A stretch of DNA of 64,000 bases, taken from positions 6,022,974-6,086,973 of the forward strand of contig CM060065.1 in NCBI GenBank assembly GCA_030533445.1. The letters run 5' to 3'. The notes beneath the pieces were generated by a model, which was not told the origin of the DNA, did no database searches, and saw only the letters and a list, made by a program, of their open reading frames with translations. Below, piece by piece: positions 43,037-54,704 of the stretch (positions are counted from its first letter, which is position 1; each line of letters begins with the position of its first letter). The DNA comes from Cyprinodon diabolis (taxonomy: Eukaryota > Chordata > Actinopteri > Cyprinodontiformes > Cyprinodontidae). A program made the position numbers and the translations under genes.

Positions 43037-43123
43037 ATTACTGGATGAACTGATTAATCCAGGTGTGTCTCGCCATGTTTACTGAGTTCAGACACACCTG
43101 GATTAATCCGTTCCTCCAGTAGA
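43037..43123. repeat. Hairpin-forming inverted repeat, 34-bp arms, 19-bp loop
   Basis: GATTAATCCAGGTGTGTCT (43052-43070) is perfectly complemented at 43090-43108. Pairing extends outward with about three mismatches to 'ttactggatgaact' and 'gttcctccagtaga'. It may be a minimal MITE or a short inverted duplication. Confidence 0.85.
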
Positions 43124-43350
43124 ATAAGACAGAAAACAAAAGAGCTGCCTGTGCATAGAGCCCATTCTTTCTGACAGGGTCACTGAAGTATCAGGGCATT
43201 TAACCAATCATAGCTCACTGCTAATAGAATTTACACACCTTTTGTGCTTCTGCATACAGCTAAGATGCTACATGGTTCAGTGTATTTTAAATATTCTTAA
43301 TGGATTAAAACAGTATGAATATTTGGGTGTTGTGTATTTAATTCAACTAT

Positions 43351-43660
43351 AAAACTTAATTCAGTTTATTTACATATATAAGCAAAATTCACATGTCATC
43401 TCAGGTCACTTTACAGAGAAAATTCAACCAACTCATACAGTCAATTTTGCTCAAAGTTTTCCATTTAAAGAAAAAGAGCTGATTGCCTCGACTCATTGAA
43501 TCAACAGCAATCCTTCACATCAAGAATGCTTGTAGCGACAGTGGAGAGGAAAACTCCCTTTTAACAGGAAGAAACCTCCAGCATAACCAGGCTCAGTGTG
43601 AGCGGCCATCTGCTGAGGCCGACTGGGGTTCAAGGAGACAGAAGCAGAGATACAAAAATC
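43351..43660 (-). mobile_element. L2-type LINE family A 3' end, reverse
   Basis: 'aattcagtttatttacatat', 'cacatgtcatctcaggtcac' and 'ctcattgaatcaacagcaat' through 'gcggccatctgctgaggccg' are the complement of the family-A 3' UTR seen at 50440-50740. Confidence 0.85.
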
Positions 43661-43676
43661 AACTGTTAAAGTTCTA

Positions 43677-44218
43677 ACCTGACCCCGCCAGATGGATTTG
43701 CTCCGCATATCCATCTGGAAACCTTCTGTTGAAGTAATTTTGGGAAGGGGCGAAAATACTGGTTAGCTGATTGGCCTATGTTGGTGATAGACGGGCCAAA
43801 TAAACATCAGATCAATGAAGCATATGATGAACTAACAGAGCGACGACGAAAACACAACCAAAAGCCAGGCTACTCTTGCCGAAACCAGTCGGGAGAAGAG
43901 CAAAAAAATCTTTTCCTCTGAGAAAAGCCTCCAGAGCAGTGTTTTGCTCTTCTTTCATTGAAGAAATGCACTGTAATTCCGATAAAACTTGCTCGATAGC
44001 CACGCTAACGCTAGTTTCATCGGCTGAAGCCGCCATGTTCTTTAGACTGAACTGTCGCGCTTCTCGTTGCGTCACACCTCAACCCGCCTCAAAGCCAACG
44101 TTGATTGGACGTTCGTTTCGTGAACGGCTCCAAATTTTCTTTAACGGAGAGTCTCCAGACTGATTAGCGAGTGAAATCTTGAAAGCTCGCGAGATCAGGA
44201 AGGTCTCACGAGGCTAGT
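43677..44218 (-). mobile_element. Dispersed element carrying a RecQ-helicase-like first exon
   Basis: Outer sequences 'ctaacctgaccccgccagat' and, inverted from the right, 'ctagcctcgtgagaccttcc' suggest short related termini. The inner part holds a minus-strand coding exon with an upstream region typical of a promoter. Boundaries are approximate and the superfamily is unknown. Confidence 0.5.
43812..44075 (-). CDS. RecQ/DEAD-helicase-like N-terminal exon with Walker A motif
   Basis: The 87-residue minus-strand frame (first residues MTQREARQFSLKN, internal ATG at MAASADETS) runs VAIEQVLSELQCISSMKEEQ, NTALEAFLRGKDFFALLPTG and FGKSSLAFG. K-x-EQ-x(2)-AL...G-x-D-x-F-x-LLPTGFGKS is the Q-motif plus Walker A of superfamily-2, RecQ-like helicases. 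Only this first motif is present; motif II (DEAH) and beyond are absent. The residues after GKS (SLAFG rather than a SLxYQ-like sequence) diverge. Multi-copy helicase-like exons of this kind are known in fish repeats; the carrying transposon type is not settled here. Confidence 0.7.
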   Translation of the reverse strand: MTQREARQFSLKNMAASADETSVSVAIEQVLSELQCISSMKEEQNTALEAFLRGKDFFALLPTGFGKSSLAFGCVFVVALLVHHMLH

Positions 44219-44224
44219 TAAAGG

Positions 44225-44775
44225 CGACCCCATCCAGGAATGAAAAGAGCTAATCCAGCCAGTCGCAGTCTACACTGAAAAACAGGCCGCTCTCCAACAT
44301 CTATAAACAAAGGTGTTGATGGTAGCAGCACAGCTGTTATTTGTCTCCAGGATGGAGTCACAGCCAAACAGGAACAGACCAGATGAAGCTACTATGAGAA
44401 AGAGCAGAAAGTAAGAGATTGAACTAACAGATTCTGCAGAGTGGGAGAATAGAGATAGAATGAAACAGAACGATGAAATAGGATGTAAAGAATCGATACG
44501 GAACTTCTAACTACTTTCTGGGTGCTATAACATTTTCGAGGAGCTTCAGCCGCAGTACTGTCGTCAGTGAGTGAGTTTTTCCTCTCCACTGTTGCTACAA
44601 GCATGCTTAGTGTGAGGGATTGCCTTCAGGTCAATGAGTCGATGTAATCAACTGGTTTTCCTTAGATAGAAAACTTTGAATCAATTTGACTTGATGATCT
44701 GGTGAACTGGAAAGTGCCTTGAAACAATCAGGGTTGTGAATTGGCGGTAAAGAAATAAACTGAACTGAACAGAAA
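44225..44775. mobile_element. L2-type LINE family A copy with inverted 5' part
   Basis: 44225-44475 is the reverse complement of the upstream part of the family-A 3' UTR (compare 50110-50350: 'gatggagtcacagccaaaca', 'agcagcacagctg'). 44525-44775 is the forward tail with a 'gaaataaactgaactgaaca' end. The junction lies near 44490. Head-to-head arrangement of one LINE is the classic result of twin priming. Confidence 0.75.
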
Positions 44776-46341
<1,566 letters not shown>

Positions 46342-46469
46342 GCCTGTCTGTTTGTCAGTCTGACTTATTACTGAATGGGTGAATTCATGTTTTCACTGTT
46401 ATTTTAAATCTTTTAATCATTGTACCATCAACATCATGACATAATCTGAGCATATCAAGTCTCAAAATA

Positions 46470-46810
46470 GAGGACCCCGTATTCAAGGCAAACAGACAGT
46501 CAGGTATCTCAAAAGCTTTTATTTAAAAATGGATAACAGAAAGCACATTTAGCAGGAACATCTGCAGAAGGGAAAACACAGGTTAGTGACCATGTTAATC
46601 TGACAGGGGATGATTATGAACCTATGAGTCACTAAACTGGTTTTATAGTTCAGTTCGTGCCCAGAGGACGAGGTTGATTTCAGCCGGTCGGCTGTGAAAC
46701 AAGGTGCGGCGTGTGCCGCTCATTGAGTCCCAGATGCTGTAGTCCCAGAGGATGAAGTTCAAGCAGGAGATCAGATCTAAGCAGACAAAGGAAGGCAGGA
46801 TAATCCAGAG
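46470..46810 (-). mobile_element. LTR-like repeat family A, copy 4
   Basis: Shares 'cccgtattcaaggcaaacag', 'ggggatgattatgaac', 'gtgcggcgtgtgccgc' and 'cccagatgctgtagtcccag' with the copies at 3.7 and 13.5 kb. Terminal bases are not clear. Confidence 0.5.
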
Positions 46811-47552
46811 GGCTTGGCTTCTTAGAGGTTGTGACTCCCAGTTAAAGGTTGAAATTAACATGTTTTCTTATTGAACAGACAGAATCAGACTGCAGAGCTT
46901 CTACATATCTTGAAACTTTGTTTCTTGCATCATTATATTAGTAAAGAGGTTCATAAATCTTTTTAAACAGAGAACATAGAGAAGAAGGGAGAGCTGCAGA
47001 TTTAAAGGTGAAACAGATTTACTGGGATATGCAACATGCAATAAAATATATCTCCAAGTTAACCAGAAAGTTTAAAAGAAAAAAATATGCTATTCTATAT
47101 TTAAAATGCAGAATATAAATATTTTTCTGGATGGTTGGATGGAATTGAAATTGTACAATCTTGGGATGTATTAATTTTAGCTTCAGAATCTGCTGTTATT
47201 GGATTTTCTTTATACATACATTTTTGTGGGCCCTATATATATATTTAAAATGCACTAAAAGGCATCTCTCTATCTATCTATAAATAGAAATATCAATGTG
47301 TTATGGTTTTCTTGCGTTCTCAACAATAGAAAAGCATTCATAAATATATGTTCAAGCTCATTTTTGGACAATACAATAACCTAAAGAAAGCGTTCGAGTG
47401 AAGTAACTGTAGATTCATCAACCACCACCCAAGTGTCCCCACCACCTTTCATCACAGTTACACAAGTTACACCCTAGAATATGAAAGAAGTGAAAACATA
47501 TCAAAACGTATCTCAACTCATTGTTAATTTGCTGTTCATTGCTGATAAAGCT
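46811..47552. other. Intergenic stretch
   Basis: No recognised gene or repeat. Confidence 0.4.
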
Positions 47553-47952
47553 TGTTGTGGGAAAATGTATATCTTTCTCTAATTATATGTTAATATTCAT
47601 ATTTACTCACTATAAAAGTTTTCACTCAGTCTGTTTCTCTCTCAAGGCCACACCATTCCCTGCAGAATGTTGTTTGTAGACCAGACATTGCTTCTTCCCA
47701 TAACAATCCAGATTCTTTCTCAAGGTTTACTGTTAAGCAAAGTGTGTGTAATTTGTTATGACTCTGACTGCTTTCCATTGTTGTAACTAGGGGGGACGAA
47801 CCCTGCCCAGATCAGAACAGAGCAGAATGCTGTGCCATGATGACTGTTCTCTCTTTGCAAAGATTATTAATAAATGTGCCGACTGAGTGAAATCCATCGA
47901 TCTCCGTTTATTTAACTAGGATGAATAGTTGAATATTTTTTTTCCCACGACA
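47553..47952 (+). mobile_element. Endogenous-retrovirus-type solo LTR, 400 bp
   Basis: Starts TGTTGTGGGAAA and ends TTTCCCACGACA, an 11-of-12 terminal inverted repeat with TG...CA ends. A perfect 4-bp duplication, AGCT, flanks it (47549-47552 and 47953-47956). Inside are a TATA box (ACTATAAAAG near 47609) and a polyadenylation signal (AATAAA near 47870), in that order, which sets the plus orientation. No internal retroviral sequence remains, as after LTR-LTR recombination. Confidence 0.88.
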
Positions 47953-47956
47953 AGCT

Positions 47957-48589
47957 GTAGACAGAATAATATTTAAAAACCTCATCAAGAAGATGCTCCA
48001 TACTCCTGTTTTAATGCCGTGTACATCCACTATTATCATTGTGAGGATTCTGACCTGTTAGCAAATGACCGTCACTCTCATTCTCCTCCTTGTATTTTCT
48101 ATTTTGTCACTGAGGTCATTGATGAACTAAACCCCAGTTTCTCTGTTTCTTTGAGCACATTCCTCTTTCCTCCATGAATCCCTCCCTCCTCTCTAGCCTG
48201 ATAACCTCATGAATCATCCCGTCTCTCCTGCAGACCTGCCTAACGCCTCATTCCCACCGCAGACACCCCAACTTCCCCAATCCTTCTTTATTCTCACTAA
48301 CAATTTGGTAATGAAATATTGATTTTTAGTTAGATTCAAATAGATGTTATTAACTTTGCATTGATAAATGTTCTCTCCTCCTCCTTCTTCACTTACCTGC
48401 GTTTCTGAATAGTGTGTGGCTAACACCTGATTCACTATGAAGCCTGTAGGCTTAACTATTTTACATGACCTACATTGCTTCTTTTAGAGACCTTATCTTG
48501 TTTATATACCTTTGACATAAACACATAATCCCATAAACATAATCCTAGTGTTATAAACATGTTTGATGTGTGCTGATTGTACCAATCTT
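47957..48589. other. Intergenic stretch
   Basis: C+T-rich in 48160-48260; no recognised gene or repeat. Confidence 0.4.
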
Positions 48590-49415
48590 GCTAAAAGAAA
48601 AAGTCGGGTCAGCAAGGAATAATCACTGGATCATTATTTATACCTAAAACTAATACGCTCATGATTTAATCAATTTAGCGTTAATCAGAAAAAAATAATA
48701 ATAATAATTTTCGTCATGATCACTGAGTCTGGGAGCGGCCATTTTTGCCCAAGTATGTTAACGCCTCACTTCTGACATTTTACGGCAGTGACGTCACGGT
48801 GCTGTAAGCCTGGCGACATTCTCCCCGCTTTCCAAGCAAAATCAATGGGAACTTCTAGACACATCTGCAATCAACAACAATTATTGAAGATTTCCAGAGG
48901 ACTTCACCATTGAAATTCACCAGAGCTATAGAGAAACTGACAATGCCCACGTTGATGGCAGTTGGATGCTGGAATACATCGGGTAAAAGTGGAAAAAAAA
49001 AAGAGTTATTTCACCTTTCTGATTCCTGATCGTCAACAGACGGGTTTGTCGTTGGATTGCCAACTTGAAGAGGGAGGATTTGCCATCGAACTTCTGGCCA
49101 GAGAAAAAACACGTAATATGTAGCCAACATTTGGAAGAATGTTTTCAAGATGACTTGGATAATAGCGCGTTGTGACAAACACCAGATACAGCACTGGGAC
49201 TTGATCAACAGCCGATACCGCACCGTGACGTCACAAACCAGTAGGTGGCAGTAGTGTTCTTTGACAAACATGGATGCCTCCAGTAAAGCACATTCAGATT
49301 AAAATTACTCTTCATTAAAAACATTTATCATTTATTAAAGAGTATGTAATAATTTCATATTTAAAGTACTTTCAGAAGTTTAAAATCTGAGTATGACTGG
49401 ACTTTTCCTTTAATG
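48590..49415 (+). mobile_element. THAP-domain repeat, copy 3
   Basis: Collinear with copy 2 from 'ggaataatcactggatcatt' to 'aagtactttcagaag'. It includes both CRE-like TGACGTCA sites ('agtgacgtcacggtgc' at 48788 and 'caccgtgacgtcacaa' at 49224), in inverted relation about 430 bases apart. Confidence 0.8.
48943..49175 (+). pseudogene. THAP-type zinc-finger fragment, copy 3
   Basis: ATG at 48943 reads MPTLMAVGCWNTSGKSG, so the first zinc-binding cysteine has become leucine. After a frameshift, RRWIANLKREDLP, VICSQHLEECFQDDLDNSAL and a stop follow, as in the other copies. It is inactive as a zinc finger by loss of that ligand. Confidence 0.75.
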
Positions 49416-49604
49416 TCGGGAAAGTAAGGTTTTCATGATACTTCATCACCATCTCAAAGTCAAGGCAAACATGTTTCTTAAAGTGCTTAAAGAAAATGTA
49501 TTTCACTGTAGTAAAAACCACATCAATAGAAGAATGATTTAAATCAGAACAAAGCAAACTAAATAAATACAAAAATACAGATAAAGATTGGGAGAGAATA
49601 GCTA

Positions 49605-49870
49605 GGCGAGGCAAGGCAAATTTATTTGTATAGCACAATTTGTACAAAGACAATGCAAAGTGCTTTACATGATGAAAATTTAGGAAAATAAAACACGATC
49701 AGAGCAAGTAGAAGAAAAAATAAATAAATAAAAAACAAAAAAAAGACAAAAAAGAACATTAAAAGCAGTTGGACTAAAGAAAATAAAAAAGGACAAAAAT
49801 GAACTAATAATGTTTCAGTTGAACTTTTTAACTAGAACAGTCTTAGGCAATCCTAAACAAATGTGTTTTT
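49605..49870 (-). mobile_element. L2-type LINE family B 3' UTR, reverse
   Basis: 'gcaaggcaaatttatttgta' and 'tagcacaatttgtacaaaga' are the complement of the family-B end near 54.6 kb. The sequence runs through 'caatcctaaacaaatgtg', where coding would begin, and stops. Confidence 0.8.
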
Positions 49871-50059
49871 AGCCTTGATTTAAAATCGCCGTTGATTTAG
49901 CTATCTATATCAGAGTTGAAAGGTTTTAGGATTAAATTAAAGTATTGCAGACGCATTATTTAAGTGGGCTCAAATAAAAAAACAAATCATAAAAAATAAT
50001 TTAGATCATGATGTGTATGAACCCCCCCCAACAGTTTAAGATCCTGAGCTATCTCTATA

Positions 50060-50748
50060 GTTATGCTTCTATAGGCGTAGACTGCTGGAGGACATAGGGA
50101 CCCCTTTTTCAACATTCTGCTTCATTCTCTCTCTATTCTCCCACTCTGCAGAATCTGTTAGTTCAATCTCTAACGTTCTGCTCTCTCTGCTTTTTCTCAT
50201 AGTAGCTTCATCTGGTCTGTTCCTGTTTGGCTGTGACTCCATCCTGGAGACAAATATCAGCTGTGCTGCTGCCATCAACACCTTTGTTTATAGATGTTGG
50301 AGATCGGCCTGTTTTTCAGTGTAGTCCTGTTTCTCTGACTGTGACTGGCTGGATGTGCTCTCTTCATCCTCTGACATGGGAGCTGGCTCGGAGCTCGTCT
50401 GCCTGGCTGTGTGTTTCCTGGACGGGGCCGCCTGAGGAGCTGCCTTTTGTATCTCTGCTTCTGTCTCCTTGAACCCCAGTCGGCCTCAGCTGATGGCCGC
50501 TCACACTGAGCCTGGTTCTGCTGGATGTTTCTTCCTGTTAAAAGGGAGTTTTTCCTCTCCACTGTCACTGAAAGTATGCTTAGTGTGAGGGATTGCCTTC
50601 AAGTCAATGAGTCGATGCAATCAACTGGTTTTCATAGATAGTAAACTTTAAATCAGTCTGAATGTATGATCTGGTGAACTGTGAAGTGCCTTGAGATGAC
50701 ATGTGTTGCGAATCCGCACTATATAAATAAACTGAATTGAATTGAATT
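50060..50748 (+). mobile_element. L2-type LINE family A, longest 3' UTR copy
   Basis: About 690 bases. It includes the upstream half ('ctgtttggctgtgactccat', 'gtgtagtcctgtttctctga', 'ctgcctggctgtgtgtttcc'), the middle ('ccttgaaccccagtcggcct') and the tail ('gagtcaatgagtcgatgcaa', 'aaactgaattgaattgaatt'). This copy serves as reference for the shorter ones. No reverse-transcriptase coding is attached. Confidence 0.85.
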
Positions 50749-52224
50749 GTTGTACATTACTGCACGGTTTCATATTGTAAAGCACTGCATATATATCCCA
50801 CCACTCCTCCCATTTTACACTTGACAGAAGATGGACGTGGTGGACCGGTAGCACCCAGGGGACAGAACCAGGGTCTTATATGTGGCAGCCATTTAGATTT
50901 ACATTTGACTATATGCCTGTTTCCCTTTTTTTTACTGACAGAAACACAATTTGCTGTTCCATCTGAAAAGCTTTTGACTGGAAATCGGAGACAGAAATGT
51001 AATCTTTGGCCCAAACACTGTTCTTGGGCTCCCTGGAGTATTAACACACAGAAAGCTTGAACTCCCGTTTATCCTTAGAACTGATGTTTTATTTTAGCCT
51101 GAGACAATGGGGTACTCTAAAACCCCCCACCATACGGCGATCTCAATATTGGCTTGGTTACATGATTGGCTGACATGACTGATTTCTTAGGTAGTAAAAT
51201 AAAATAGGGCTGGGGTCTGGTTCGCTTTCTGAGGACCAACTAAAAAACTAAACAAGCTTTTATCAACCAAAAAGTAAGTTTTTCTTATATGTTTGATTTC
51301 AGCTTCAGCCATGATACATATTAAAGCCAAGCAAAGGAACAGACTGGGTGTTCAGATATCTGAAATTTATTTCTTACTAGTAAAGATTACATCACTTTTT
51401 CCCATTCATGTGTATTGGGTGGTTACTTTCAGATATCCAAAATTACATTACTCCTATCTAAAATGAACATTCTAGATGTCTAAAAATGAGCTTCAGAAAT
51501 CTCTAATCCAATTGTTACTGGTCATAATTTATATTACACATCCAGTATACCTTGACTGCATCCAGTATTTTCCATATCTTTCTTTTTATTATGATGACAT
51601 TTTTAAAGATTGAAATATGAGCTTCTATTGTGGACCATTGTGACTTCATTTGCAGTGTTAGTCTTCGGGACGAAAACTGTTATTAGTTTTGGTCACATTT
51701 TATTCATTACGACATGTGATAGTTTTAGTCAGTTTTAGTCGACTAAAACTTAAAAAAAATTAAATGTAGCCTAGGCGGAAGTTCAGCTGAAGAAACTGAT
51801 TGCGCTTCAACATCCACTACGACATAGCCAAATCTCCACGAGGCCAATAAGCATCCAACATTAATTTTAAAAGAGCCCCTCCTACACCATCGTAGCTAAA
51901 ACTTCATCAGAGAGTCATTCCTCCTGGACTCTTACTGTGTTCCGCGTCTCATTTAAACCTGTCTGGCAGAAGATCGCCATGTTGAGCCTGGTTCTGCCAG
52001 ACAGGTTTCTTCCCAACGGGGAGTTTTTCCTCTCCGCTGTCGCTTCATGCTTGCTCTTCATGGACAGGTTCTCTCAACCTGTGTTATCCAACTGGACTTT
52101 CATCTTCTAGTTTCAGAGAGTTTTATGTTGCAAAAATTTAACCTTTGCAATTTCAAATAACAACCAGATTCTTTACCAGACTGACAGCTCTAGCCTAGAT
52201 AGTACAATTGTGTCATGATTTTAC
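50749..52224. other. Intergenic stretch with a LINE scrap
   Basis: 51985-52080 ('gttgagcctggttctgccag', 'gagtttttcctctccgctgt') is a diverged LINE family A fragment. A short self-complementary block, 'gttttagtcagttttagtcgactaaaact', lies around 51722. Nothing else recognised. Confidence 0.4.
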
Positions 52225-52445
52225 TAAAGTTGAGCTTTAGTCGGCAACCAAAACCTCTTCTCCAAGTTTCACGAGTCAAATTCCCCACTGAGCCTGAACT
52301 AACCGCTGTGTCTTCCCCTCACTTTGCAGTTCTGGTTGAGCAGTGTTCAGAGCAACACTTCTCCCCCTGTTTACTTCTTCAATAAAACCCGTTAAACCTT
52401 TTACCTGGACTCTCTGTTCGGTTTTCTGCCTTTTTGGGTCACAAC
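52225..52445 (+). mobile_element. LTR 3' end fragment related to the gypsy LTR
   Basis: 'aataaaacccgttaaacctt' followed by TTACC resembles AATAAACTCTGTTAAATCTTTTACC of the 3' LTR at 25490, and it ends near GGGTCACAAC. The upstream U3-like part is not alignable by eye. No flanking duplication found. Confidence 0.4.
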
Positions 52446-52623
52446 TTACATACATTGACTTTTTAAATAAGAAAATATATTAAAAATTTTTTAAATCTAA
52501 ATAGTTTTTGAAGAAGGGAAGAACAACAGTTCAGTTTAGTATATGGAAAATTTCCTGATTCGCTTTTTTTTTTATAAAACACCTGGACTGACCGTTGGTT
52601 AGTGGTCTCTTTCTTTTTTCTGT

Positions 52624-52855
52624 GGTAATGAGAGACGTGGGCTTTATGCTGCCCTGCAAGGCTTTAAACCTGGGTTTGAATGGAGACAAAGCCATTTTAA
52701 AGCACATATCAAGGAGCTCATGTTGAGCTTGGATCCATATTTATTTTTGATTCTGTTCATGGTGGAGAATCCTGCTTCACAGCAGCAGGTTGAGCCAAAC
52801 ATCCTCTAAATGTTCAGGGCCATCTTTGAGCACCATTTAACTTTTCTTTCACCAG
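52624..52855 (-). pseudogene. hAT transposase C-terminal dimerisation fragment
   Basis: Minus-strand reading gives MALNI-stop-RMFGSTCCCEAG, then FSTMNRIKNKYGSKLNMSSL and ICALKWLCLHSNPGLKP before a TAA. FGSTxxCExxFSxMNxIKxxxRxxLxxxxLxxxL is the conserved hAT C-terminal dimerisation motif. One in-frame stop precedes it and the C-terminus is short. It belongs to the same broad type as the fragment at 38469 but to another part of the protein. Confidence 0.8.
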
Positions 52856-53580
52856 TTCACCACAGTTCTTCCAGCAGTCCACACTTTCTCTGCTCTCTTT
52901 TTCTCATCATCTTCTCCTTCTTTCCCATCGCCCGGCTTGCCACAGGTTTGCCTGCTGTGTCTAAAAGTAGCAGCAGCAGCAACCCAGACTGACAGCAGCT
53001 CATTGGATCATTTGTATCACGTGCAGCCTGGAGCCGGACACTCCGGAGGGCTTTACCGTATTAACAGGAGAAGTGGTGCAAGTGAAATTAGACACTGTCA
53101 TCTGAACACATGCGGTAATTTATAAATGAATCAGGTTGGGTCCCGAAAAACCAGCAGGTGGGTCCGGATCCAGACCAGTCCGCTAATCCGTGACGTCTGG
53201 TCTATTCCATAGTGAAAGTGTGAGGAGAATCAAGACTCTCCTGTTTTCTTTTGTTTGTTTTTTTTTATAAGAAATAATACTCAACATGTCTTATTTTCTG
53301 TTGTATTTTAATGCTGAAGTTCTTTACAGATGGTGAAATTACTCTGAAAATTATACAGACATACTAATATTAGAACATTTCATTAGTATTTTTGAATACT
53401 CAAGTACTTACATGCATTAACTTTTAAATAATTTAGTATTTTAAAAAGTAGGATCTTCAAAACTATAACTTGAACAGATGTTTGACAGAGTAATTTTGAC
53501 TTGTAGTTGAGGAAGATATGACTGTAAGTATCAATACTTTTTAATACTACCAGTACCACTAAGTACTTCCTATTCAATAT
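52856..53580. other. Intergenic stretch
   Basis: No recognised gene. Possibly the eroded upstream part of the hAT element on the minus strand; 'agcagcagcagcaac' at 52969 is a small triplet run. Confidence 0.35.
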
Positions 53581-53584
53581 CTAC

Positions 53585-54704
53585 ATGCTCCCTCTTGCTC
53601 AGTTAATAAAAAACAACAACATCAGCTACCATAACTATGCAGACGACACACAGCTTTACATCACCATGTCACCAGGTGACTATGAACCAATTCAAGCACT
53701 GAGGAAATGCTTAGAAGAAATCAATGCCTGGATGTGCCATAATTTTCTTCAACTGAATAAAAACAAAACTGAAGTAATAATCTTTGGACCAATAGAGGAG
53801 AGATCTAAAGTTAGCACACAGCTTCAGTCGCTTCAGCTAGTAGCCACTGATCAGGCCCGAAGTCTAGGTGTAGTGCTGGATTCAGCACTACACCTAGAGC
53901 ACCTACAGCACTATTCAGCATTTGGACCTCCAAAAGCATTGAAAGACAATTACAAGGTCGGCTTTCTATCACCTGAAGAACATTTCCAGGATTAAAGGAC
54001 TAATGTCTCCGCATGATCTGAAAAAACTAATCCATGCGTTTATTTTTAGTCGAATTGATTACTGCAACAGTGTTTTCACAGGTCTGCCTAAAAAGTGGAT
54101 CAGACAGCTGCAGCTGATCCAGAACGCTGCTGCCCATGTCCTCACTAAGACTAAGAAAGTAGAGCACATCACCCCGGTTCTAAAGTCCTTACACTGGCTC
54201 CCTGTATCTCAGAGAATAGACTTTAAAATAATTCTGTTAGTTTATAAATCTCTGAATGGCTTAGCACCTAAATACATCACAGACTTGCTATCAGTGTATC
54301 AACCCTCCAGACCACTCAGGTCTTCTGGCTCCAGCCTGCTCTGCATACCTAGAACCAGAACTAAACATGGAGAAGCAGCATTTAGTTCCTATGCTCCACT
54401 TATCTGGAACAAACTTCCAGAAAACTGTAAAAGTGTGGAAAGCCTGAGTTCGTTTGTTTAGGATTGCCTTCGACTATTCTAGTTAAACAGTTCAACAAAA
54501 ACATGTTTTCTTTAATCCAACTGTTTTCAATATTCTTTTTTTGTTTCTGCATTTTTTCTTTTCTTTTCTTTATTTTTTATTTTTTTCCTACTTGCTTTGA
54601 TTCTGTTTTATCTTCCTGTATTTTAATCATGTAAAGCACTTTGCATTGTCTTTGTACTGAATTGTGCTATACAAATAAATTTGCCTTGCCTTGCCTTGCC
54701 TTAC
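53585..54704 (+). pseudogene. L2/CR1-type LINE ORF2 C-terminal half with 3' tail (family B)
   Basis: Starts inside reverse transcriptase at [18 protein letters not shown]; the catalytic YADD is at 53636-53647. It continues as [28 protein letters not shown] and [13 protein letters not shown] short non-homologous insert with a perfect hairpin near 53880 and a frameshift follow. A second frame from 54003 then covers [54 protein letters not shown] and WNKLPENCKS. The 3' UTR ends 'ctatacaaataaatttgcct' with a TTGCC tail at 54681-54704. It is 5'-truncated upstream of the RT palm. Confidence 0.92.
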
